From contig JAICKM010000145.1 in NCBI GenBank assembly GCA_025927935.1, forward strand, positions 1-11,594: a stretch of DNA of 11,594 nt, given 5' to 3'. Positions 1 through 5,419 of the stretch are shown piece by piece (positions within the stretch are counted from its first letter, which is position 1; each line of letters opens with the position of its first letter). The notes under the pieces are model-generated. The model searched no databases. It saw only the letters and a list, made by a program, of their open reading frames with translations, and was not told the origin of the DNA. The stretch is from Chloroflexia bacterium. Its GTDB lineage: Bacteria; Chloroflexota; Chloroflexia; QHBQ01; JADMIH01. A program made the translations under genes and the position numbers.

Positions 1-680
1 ACCTGAGCGGCCAGGAACAACTGGTACAGCCCATAGCCGAAGGCCAGCGGCAGCACATCCAGGATCACATCGTCCGCCGTGTTGTGCAGGTAGCCGTTGA
101 CCGACTCGGTAGCCGCGATCATGTTGCCCTGCGTCGCCATGACGCCTTTGGGCCGCCCGGTGCTGCCGGAGGTGTAGATCAACATGCCCAGGTCCGTGTC
201 GCCGGCCGGGCAAGGCGGCGCATCCGCCGGATACGCGGCCAGGGCATCCCAGGCCAGCGGCGTGGTCCGCGGACTGACCGGCCCCTGGCGCTCGCCCACC
301 CAGAGCACCCAGCGCAGCCCGGTGGCCGCGCCCAGCAAATCGCCCGCGTCGCGCACATGGGCGCTGTCGGTGATGAGGGCCACCGGCTCGGCATCGGCCA
401 GGATGTGCGCCAGCCGGTCGCGTTTGGTACTGTAGTGCAGCACGACAAAGACCGCCCCGGCCTTTAGTACGCCGAAGACGGAGATAGCCGTCTCGATGCT
501 GTTGTCCAGCAGGATCAGCACGCGGTCGCCCCGACGCACTCCCGCGTCGATCAGCGCGCGGGCCAGCCGGTTCGCCGCCGTGTCCAGTGCGCCGTAGGTC
601 AGACGGCGCTCCCCACTGACCAGGGCCACGCTGTCGGGTCGCTGCTGGGCGGTCGTTTCGAGGAACCGCTGCGCCGGCAT
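1..680 (-). CDS. AMP-forming acyl/aminoacyl ligase, N-terminal part (cut by window edge)
   Basis: This is the first 226 codons of an ANL-superfamily adenylating enzyme; the rest lies left of the window. Family knowledge: such enzymes activate a carboxylic or amino acid as an acyl-AMP and pass it to CoA or to a carrier protein. The reading frame is open from the ATG at 680 to base 1 with no frameshift. It opens with MPAQRFLETTAQQRPDSVAL, then LTYGALD, then the ATP-binding signature YTSGSTGRPKG at residues 169-179. A segment near residues 204-222 (DDVILDVLPLAFGYGLYQL) resembles the exosortase-A-associated acyl-CoA ligases. The start sits 12 bp after the ACP stop, and AAAGGGG overlapping that stop serves as ribosome binding site, so the two genes are co-translated. 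The obvious inferred partner is that ACP, which would accept the activated acid. The substrate cannot be told because the C-terminal half is missing. Confidence 0.93.
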   Translation of the reverse strand, partial: MPAQRFLETTAQQRPDSVALVSGERRLTYGALDTAANRLARALIDAGVRRGDRVLILLDNSIETAISVFGVLKAGAVFVVLHYSTKRDRLAHILADAEPVALITDSAHVRDAGDLLGAATGLRWVLWVGERQGPVSPRTTPLAWDALAAYPADAPPCPAGDTDLGMLIYTSGSTGRPKGVMATQGNMIAATESVNGYLHNTADDVILDVLPLAFGYGLYQLFLAAQ

Positions 681-692
681 GGCAAGGCCCCT

Positions 693-965
693 TTAGGCCG
701 CGGGCACCGCCACGGCGGCGCGCTTGCGGACGATGAAGTTGGTCAGGTTGCGCACCGAATCGAGGTTCTCGGGAAGCACTTCCAAATCGTCCACCTGGAT
801 ATCAAAGGTCGCTTCTAGGAATTGGATCACTTCCAGCATCCCGGTCGAATCGACAACGCCGCTCTCCAGCAGGGAGTCCCCGGCGGGCAGCGCGGCGTCG
901 GGGTCAAAGAGGAAATTGCTGACCAGGAACTCGCGCACCTGGGCTTCGATCTCGTTGGTGGTCAT
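693..965 (-). CDS. stand-alone acyl carrier protein
   Basis: A 90-residue acyl/peptidyl carrier protein. Carrier proteins hold an acyl or aminoacyl group as a thioester on a phosphopantetheine arm. The attachment serine is Ser40 in the motif GVVDSTGML, where DST replaces the more usual DSL, and the following helix is LEVIQFLEATFDIQV. Length and acidic character fit the family, and the Ala/Val-rich tail after residue 82 looks unstructured. An in-frame ATG exists at 992, but I chose ATG 965 because AAGGAGGA (974-981) sits 8 nt before it and the upstream ATG lies inside a palindromic repeat. The gene is followed after 12 bp by an adenylating ligase and preceded by two amidotransferase genes. It is therefore more likely a dedicated carrier for a surface-glycan or natural-product step than the fatty-acid-synthesis ACP. 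A phosphopantetheinyl transferase is not in view. Confidence 0.93.
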   Translation of the reverse strand: MTTNEIEAQVREFLVSNFLFDPDAALPAGDSLLESGVVDSTGMLEVIQFLEATFDIQVDDLEVLPENLDSVRNLTNFIVRKRAAVAVPAA

Positions 966-973
966 CCGTAGGA

Positions 974-981
974 TCCTCCTT
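974..981 (-). promoter_or_regulatory. ribosome binding site that fixes the ACP start
   Basis: Read on the minus strand this is AAGGAGGA, a nearly perfect Shine-Dalgarno sequence, 8 nt before the ATG at 965. It argues for that codon over the in-frame ATG at 992. Confidence 0.8.
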
Positions 982-987
982 ACATCC

Positions 988-1061
988 GTCATTCTGAGCG
1001 CAGCGAAGAACTCCGTCTCGTTCGGGGCGACGACGAGACTCTTCGCTGCGCTCAGAGTGAC
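988..1061. repeat. long imperfect palindrome, REP/MITE-like intergenic element
   Basis: Two 22-nt arms (988-1009 and 1040-1061) are reverse complements apart from one T/G position that would form a wobble pair in RNA. Both arms contain CTGAGCGCAGCGAAGA or its complement. Inside them a second stem, GTCTCG (1015-1020) with CGAGAC (1034-1039), closes a 13-nt loop, with a 5-nt bulge at 1010-1014 on the left. The ends read GTCA...TGAC. From memory, elements with this core are scattered in intergenic DNA of Chloroflexota genomes. Here the element fills most of the 117-bp gap between the amidotransferase stop and the ACP start, ending only 6 bp before the ACP ribosome binding site. It could damp transcription or stabilise mRNA ends inside the operon. 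No T-tract follows it on the minus strand, so it is not a classical terminator. Confidence 0.85.
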
Positions 1062-1082
1062 AATTCATAGCCGGCAATCTAA

Positions 1083-2120
1083 TCAGCTCTGCCCGGCAGG
1101 GACAATCGAGGGCACGCCGAGCCGGTCGGTGACAAAGTTTACCACATTCGGATTAGGCATCAAATGGATGCGCGCCAGGGCTTCTTCGCGAGTCATGCGG
1201 CCCTCGCGCACCATGCCGGCCAGTTCGGCCACGTAGGGGTGGAAGCCGGACTGCTCCAGGTGGACGTGGATGCCGTAGCTGTTCAGCAGGCAGTTGGTCG
1301 AGTTGGCGTCGGTATCCTTCGGGCGTACCCAGCCCAGCGAGGCCACGTAGTCGTAGATCGTCTCCTCGTCATACTCCATGAAGGCGAACGGCGCGATGTT
1401 ATACGGGAACCGTTCGGGCCGCTCGTAGTGCTCCTCTTCCAGAAAGTACGGGCGCACGGCCTCGCCCACGAGCCGGCGCAACGGGGCGGCGCTCAGTTCC
1501 TGCATCTTGCGGATCATGGCCGGGTTGCTCTTGAAGATGCCCGCCGCCAGCGGCACCTGCCCCGGCGTCCAACCGAAAGCCGTCATCGGGATGTTCTTCT
1601 CGATGCAAATCCGCAGCGCGATGCCCTTGGCGAGGCCCATACACGACGTGCAGATGTTGCTGGCCCGGCCCAATGCCGACTTGGGATACAGTTCATCGCC
1701 CACCGCCGAGGCATTGAACACGGTCTTGAGCACGTCGAGGCGCGCTTTGTAGATCAGGTGATCGACGCCCAGGGTGTCGGAGATCTTCTCCATGTTGCGA
1801 AAGGCTTGCTTGGAGACAAAGCCGTTGTCGAACGTAAAGGCCAGCACCCGGCAGTTGAACTCCTGGACCATGCGGGCCAGGATATAGGTGCTGTCCTTGC
1901 CGCCGCTCCAGCCGACCAGGACATCATACGTGCCCTTGCCGCGCACGTCGTTGAGGATCTGCTCGAACTTGAGCCGGGCACTTTCGCGGTGCGCCGCGGC
2001 CTTCTCCTCGGTCAGCGCGCGGTGGCAGTAGTTGCACACGCCATCCGCATCGAACTTGATGCCGGGAAAGGTCTCCGGCAGCACGCAGCGCGTGCATAAA
2101 CGTTGCTCGGTGGTAGTCAC
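1083..2120 (-). CDS. N-acetyl sugar amidotransferase-like PP-loop enzyme (WbpG/WbuX/PseA type)
   Basis: A 345-residue N-type ATP pyrophosphatase. Family members adenylate a substrate carbonyl and replace its oxygen with ammonia, for example making acetamidino sugars in O-antigen, or pseudaminic/legionaminic acid relatives. The N-terminus has the family hallmark LCTRCVLPETFPGI followed by DGVCNYC, giving four cysteines (about 9, 12, 29, 32) able to bind zinc. The PP-loop SGGKDS is at about 72-77, and a further CTSC pair lies near 157-160. The GTG at 2120 is preferred because AGAAGG (2126-2131) lies 5 nt upstream; an earlier in-frame GTG at 2147 has no ribosome binding site. The gene begins 37 bp after the asparagine-synthase-like gene in the same operon. 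WbpG-type enzymes usually draw ammonia from HisH/HisF-like partners. None are seen here, so the neighbour with its glutaminase domain, or partners outside the window, may supply it. The exact substrate is unknown. Confidence 0.82.
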   Translation of the reverse strand: MTTTEQRLCTRCVLPETFPGIKFDADGVCNYCHRALTEEKAAAHRESARLKFEQILNDVRGKGTYDVLVGWSGGKDSTYILARMVQEFNCRVLAFTFDNGFVSKQAFRNMEKISDTLGVDHLIYKARLDVLKTVFNASAVGDELYPKSALGRASNICTSCMGLAKGIALRICIEKNIPMTAFGWTPGQVPLAAGIFKSNPAMIRKMQELSAAPLRRLVGEAVRPYFLEEEHYERPERFPYNIAPFAFMEYDEETIYDYVASLGWVRPKDTDANSTNCLLNSYGIHVHLEQSGFHPYVAELAGMVREGRMTREEALARIHLMPNPNVVNFVTDRLGVPSIVPAGQS

Positions 2121-2157
2121 GAATTCCTTCTTTCCTGCAGGCGGCACGGGGCGCCGC

Positions 2158-4173
2158 TCAGTGAGACGGCCCGGCCGTCGCCAACGCGGGCGTTGCCGGC
2201 GGCGCCGGGTCGAGAATCACGGCGGAAACCGGCGTCGTGCATTCGCGAACCGTCTCCGGCGCGATAAACAGATGGTGAAGCAGTTGCGTGGACAAGACGC
2301 CCACCAGGCCCATGCTGTCCACCTCGCCCAGTTCGGGGGCGGTCCGGCACTTCTTCACCAGCAGACCGACCGCCGCCGGGTCGAAGATCCCGGCCTGGGC
2401 CACGGCGTCCGGCGCGAGCAACTCGCCCACGTAGGCCGGGGCCTGCGGGCCAAAGAAGACATTGCGGATCGGCGCGCGATAGGGGCGCTTGGTGCGCGCC
2501 AGCACCGTTGCGGGCAACAGATCGGCCAGGGCGCGCTTCAAGATGTACTTTTCGTCCAGCCCCCGCAGCCGGAACTCGGCGGGGATCGTCGCCGCGAACT
2601 CGACCAGGCGATGGTCAAGGAACGGGAAGCGCCCCTCGACCGCGTGGGCCATCGCCATGCGGTCGCCCTGCGCGCTCAGCAGATATTGCGACAGGAAGAT
2701 GCGGCTCTCGATGAACTGCGCCTTCGACAGCGGGTGCCAGTGGCGGCTCATGCCGTCGAGGGCCAGGGCTAGCGACTCCTCGCTGGTGTAATCGGCCAGC
2801 GCGGCGCGGGTCTGGGCCGAGAACAGCCGCTTGAGCCGCGCGGTGTTGCGCCAGCGCAGCCGGTGGCTGTAGCACAGGTCGTCGACCGCCACCAGGTCTT
2901 GCTTGAAGAAAGCCGCCCGATAGGCCGCCGAGACGCCGTTCATGCCCGCAATATCGGCATAGAGCGTTTGCAGTAGCAGCGGGCGCAGGCGCGACTCCGG
3001 GCGGGCGGCCCAGAAGCGGCGGATGCGCGCCTCCTTGAAAATGTCGTAGCCGCCGAAACTCTCGTCGGACCCTTCGCCGGTCAGCACAACCTTCATGCCG
3101 TGGGCGCGCACCTGCCGGGCCAGCAAATACATCGGCGCGGGCGCGGTGCGCAGCAGCGGCATCTCGGCGTGGCGAATCACATCGGGGAAGACCGCGCCGA
3201 TGTCGGCGTCCTCGCAGACCAGGCGGATATGTTCCGTGCCCAGCACATCGGCCATGCGCTGCTGGTGCTCGCGCTCGTCAAAACGGCTGTCGCTAAAGGC
3301 AATGGAGAATGTCTTGAGCGGGTTGCCGGTATAGCGGCGCACCACGGCGGCGATGGCCGCCGAGTCCAGCCCACCGCTCAGGTAGGCGCCCACCGGCACG
3401 TCGGCGCGCAGGCGCAGCCGGGTCGCGTCGATCAGCAGTTCCAGCAGGTGTTCGGCGTAGTAGCGCGCCCCGCGGCCCGGTCCCGCCGGTTCGTCCGAGA
3501 AATCCAGCGTCCAGTAGCGGCGCAGCGTGCAGCCCTGGCGGTTCACCAGCAGATAGTGCCCCGGCAGTACCTCCTCCACGCCCTGGAAGGCCGTGCGCCC
3601 CGGCAGCGGCGCCCAATAGGTGAAGACCTGGTCGAGCGCCTCCAGGTCCAGAGCGCGCGGCACGCGCGGATCGGCGAGCAGCGCCTTGATCTCGGAAGCA
3701 AACAGCAGCGCGCCATCCACTTCGGCGTAAAAAAGCGGGCGCACTCCCTGCCGGTCACGGGCCAGCAGCAGCGTGCCCCGGCGGCGGTCCCACACGGCGA
3801 AGGCGAACTGGCCGATCAGTTGATGCACGCAGGCCGGGCCGCGATCCTCGTACAGGTGAACGATGACCTCGCTGTCCGAGCCGGTACGGAACTGGTGGCC
3901 GCGGGCAAGCAGCGCGGCGCGCAGTTCCACATAGTTGAACACCTCGCCGTTGCAGATAACCCAGATCGAGCCGTCTTCGTTGGGGATTGGTTGCAGCCCG
4001 CCGGCTAGGTCGATGATACTCAGGCGGTCGTGCCCCAGGCCCACCGGCCCATCCAGCACCATGCCCGCCGTCTCCGGGCCGCGATGGCGCAGGGCGCTCA
4101 GCAGCGCGTTCACCTGCGCCGGGGCGACCGGCTGTTGGGGATCGCGATTGAAGATTCCTGCTATTCCACACAT
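2158..4173 (-). CDS. asnB: asparagine synthase (glutamine-hydrolysing) family amidotransferase
   Basis: A 671-residue class-II glutamine amidotransferase. The N-terminal Ntn glutaminase domain (about 1-215) starts MCGIAGIF, so Cys2 becomes the nucleophile once Met is removed. It carries the RLSIIDL, CNGEVFNY and GSDSEV glutamine-site motifs at about 50-56, 74-81 and 98-103. The C-terminal synthetase domain (about 240-620) has the PP-loop SGGLDS at 266-271 and GEGSDESFGGY at 366-376. All core residues look intact. Known reaction: glutamine plus ATP-activated carboxylate gives amide. AsnB paralogues in polysaccharide loci, including the exosortase-A-associated amidotransferases, probably amidate sugars or acyl groups rather than aspartate, and the gene neighbours favour that here. 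An Ala/Pro-rich tail of roughly 25-30 residues follows the conserved domain. The start ATG at 4173 has GGAGAG 9 nt upstream. It is the first gene of the left operon. The family is certain; the substrate is not. Confidence 0.93.
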   Translation of the reverse strand: MCGIAGIFNRDPQQPVAPAQVNALLSALRHRGPETAGMVLDGPVGLGHDRLSIIDLAGGLQPIPNEDGSIWVICNGEVFNYVELRAALLARGHQFRTGSDSEVIVHLYEDRGPACVHQLIGQFAFAVWDRRRGTLLLARDRQGVRPLFYAEVDGALLFASEIKALLADPRVPRALDLEALDQVFTYWAPLPGRTAFQGVEEVLPGHYLLVNRQGCTLRRYWTLDFSDEPAGPGRGARYYAEHLLELLIDATRLRLRADVPVGAYLSGGLDSAAIAAVVRRYTGNPLKTFSIAFSDSRFDEREHQQRMADVLGTEHIRLVCEDADIGAVFPDVIRHAEMPLLRTAPAPMYLLARQVRAHGMKVVLTGEGSDESFGGYDIFKEARIRRFWAARPESRLRPLLLQTLYADIAGMNGVSAAYRAAFFKQDLVAVDDLCYSHRLRWRNTARLKRLFSAQTRAALADYTSEESLALALDGMSRHWHPLSKAQFIESRIFLSQYLLSAQGDRMAMAHAVEGRFPFLDHRLVEFAATIPAEFRLRGLDEKYILKRALADLLPATVLARTKRPYRAPIRNVFFGPQAPAYVGELLAPDAVAQAGIFDPAAVGLLVKKCRTAPELGEVDSMGLVGVLSTQLLHHLFIAPETVRECTTPVSAVILDPAPPATPALATAGPSH

Positions 4174-4247
4174 CGCCGTGTGCTCTCCATGGCTAAGGCT
4201 CGTCCGGCCGCCGATAGATCCGGTGGCCCGGTTTTCACGATACTCCC

Positions 4248-4259
4248 ATTGTAGGTCAA
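4248..4259 (-). promoter_or_regulatory. possible promoter elements for the amidotransferase operon
   Basis: On the minus strand TACAAT (4248-4253) matches five of six positions of a sigma-70 -10 box and would place the transcript start about 65-70 nt before the ATG at 4173. A TTGACC (4254-4259) lies directly against it, too close to serve as its -35 box, and the correctly spaced upstream hexamer is poor. Treat this as a weak prediction. Confidence 0.25.
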
Positions 4260-4412
4260 GAGCCTTAACGTTCAGTTTTCGGGGTGGGCCAAATAGTTAC
4301 AAAATTGAAGCCAGGGCGCGTGGCCCCGCCGCCACTTGCCGGAACAAGCCGATTCCGGTAATAATGAGAAGGACCGCTGTGCGTGTCCCGAACTGGCCCA
4401 CCTGTTCCCGGA

Positions 4413-4442
4413 TTGACAAATATCAAGCTATAGTGATACACT
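4413..4442 (+). promoter_or_regulatory. sigma-70-like promoter of the response regulator gene
   Basis: A perfect TTGACA -35 box lies at 4413-4418. With an 18-bp spacer the -10 would be TACACT (4437-4442), matching four of six positions. A better-looking TATAGT (4429-4434) is only 10 bp from the -35 and unlikely to be used with it. The box is AT-rich against a GC-rich background. The predicted start of transcription is about 30 nt before the ATG at 4480, leaving room for GGAGG at 4465-4470. Confidence 0.55.
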
Positions 4443-4479
4443 GCGGACAGCGATCAGCGCTGGACGGAGGACACCCCCC

Positions 4480-5166
4480 ATGAAGATACTTATGGTCGAT
4501 GACGATCCTTCGCTCGTCAAGATTATCACGTTTTTGCTCAAAGACGAAGGCTATGACGTAATCAGTGCATCCACGGGTCTGGAAGCGCTACAGATCTTGC
4601 AGCAGCAATGGGTCGATATGCTGATCCTGGATATCGGGTTGCCCCGCGTCGACGGTTTTGAAGTGGCCCGCCGCGTTCGGGAAACCAATCGGGTGCCGAT
4701 CATTATGTTGTCCGCCCGCGGCAGCACGGAAGACCGCGTGAAGGGCCTGCTGGAAGGCGCGGACGATTATCTACCGAAGCCCTGCGAACCCGCTGAACTG
4801 CTGGCGCGGGTGAAGGCCCTCTTCCGCCGCTCACAGGCCCAGGCCGCGGCGGCCGACAGCCGCTTGCTCAGTGTGGGCGGGCTACAGATCGATCCGCTGC
4901 GCCACCGGGTCACGCTGTCCAATGGCAAGACCGCCGATCTGACCCCAACTGAGAGCCAATTGCTGCACTGCCTCATGCGCAACGCCGGCAAAATCCTCAC
5001 CCGCGAAATCCTGATCGCCCACGCCTGGGGCGACACACAGGGCCGCGACGTGGGGCAGGTGGATGTTTATATCCGCCGCCTGCGCGTCAAGGTCGAGTCG
5101 GACCCGGCCAATCCTCGCCTGATCCAGACCGTCTGGGGCCTCGGCTACAAGTTTGACGCCGGGTGA
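4480..5166 (+). CDS. OmpR/PhoB-family response regulator, orphan
   Basis: A 228-residue two-domain transcription regulator. The receiver domain (1-120) has the acidic cluster Asp7-Asp9, phospho-acceptor Asp51 (LILDIGLP), switch Ser78 (IIMLSAR) and Lys100 (DDYLPKP), so all residues needed for phosphorylation are present. The DNA-binding winged helix (about 130-226) includes LTPTESQLLHCLMRN and the recognition region VDVYIRRLRVKVE, and ends in VWGLGYKFD, as in OmpR/PhoB/WalR-type proteins. The ribosome binding site GGAGG lies about 10 nt before the ATG. No histidine kinase is adjacent: the flanking genes are the divergent amidotransferase operon and the convergent secreted protein. It is therefore an orphan regulator whose kinase is elsewhere. 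Its position makes control of the neighbouring glycan genes plausible but unproven. The family call is secure; the regulon is unknown. Confidence 0.96.
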   Translation: MKILMVDDDPSLVKIITFLLKDEGYDVISASTGLEALQILQQQWVDMLILDIGLPRVDGFEVARRVRETNRVPIIMLSARGSTEDRVKGLLEGADDYLPKPCEPAELLARVKALFRRSQAQAAAADSRLLSVGGLQIDPLRHRVTLSNGKTADLTPTESQLLHCLMRNAGKILTREILIAHAWGDTQGRDVGQVDVYIRRLRVKVESDPANPRLIQTVWGLGYKFDAG

Positions 5167-5190
5167 TCCCCAGCTCCCGGCCACCAACAA

Positions 5191-5221
5191 GCGGCGTATC
5201 CCATCGACTGGGATACGTCGC
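5191..5221. terminator. hairpin terminator after the response regulator
   Basis: A 13-bp stem, GCGGCGTATCCCA (5191-5203) with TGGGATACGTCGC (5209-5221), has one wobble pair and a 5-nt loop TCGAC. It begins 24 nt after the stop codon. The U-tract is weak on the plus strand (TCGCGTTTA) and slightly T-rich on the minus strand (TTGTTGG). It lies between convergent genes and may work in both directions. Confidence 0.65.
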
Positions 5222-5419
5222 TCGCGTTTAGGCCGGCAAACGGGCGCGTCCGGTTGCTTTCATCTTGTTAAGATCGTCCCGCGCGGCAACACCGGTATGG
5301 ATTGCGGCGAGGTTCATGGAAGCTAAGCGCGCAGCATTACGACATGCACCAACCGGCAGGCGGGGGCGGCCAGGGCGATCGCCGCCCGGAGGCGAGGATC
5401 TCCCCGGCGCCTGGCAGGC

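Larger units (their letters stand above)
4174..4479. other. divergent intergenic region between amidotransferase operon and response regulator
   Basis: These 306 bp carry no convincing gene. The right half holds a good plus-strand promoter for the response regulator. The left half holds AT-richer DNA with a weak minus-strand -10 candidate. An in-frame ORF crossing 4030-4254 on the plus strand lacks a ribosome binding site and mostly runs antisense to the amidotransferase start, so I leave it out. Confidence 0.7.

Noticed and set aside
84..467. Plus-strand ORF of 127 codons opposite the ligase
   Set aside because: It runs antisense to the clearly coding ligase frame and its product is Arg/Gly-rich with no domain, as expected for a shadow frame in GC-rich DNA.
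1164..2099. Plus-strand ORF of 311 codons opposite the PP-loop amidotransferase
   Set aside because: The minus strand carries intact family motifs (LCTRC, SGGKDS). The plus frame gives a His/Val/Ala-rich sequence without recognisable features.
3100..4008. Plus-strand ORF of 302 codons opposite the AsnB-like gene
   Set aside because: It is antisense to a gene with complete class-II amidotransferase motifs and has no ribosome binding site or domain.
5364..5387. GC hairpin GGGCGGC/GCCGCCC with an embedded GCGATCGC
   Set aside because: The stem is only 7 bp with no T-tract on either strand, so it is not called as a terminator. The GCGATCGC octamer recalls cyanobacterial HIP1, but a single copy in GC-rich DNA is not evidence.
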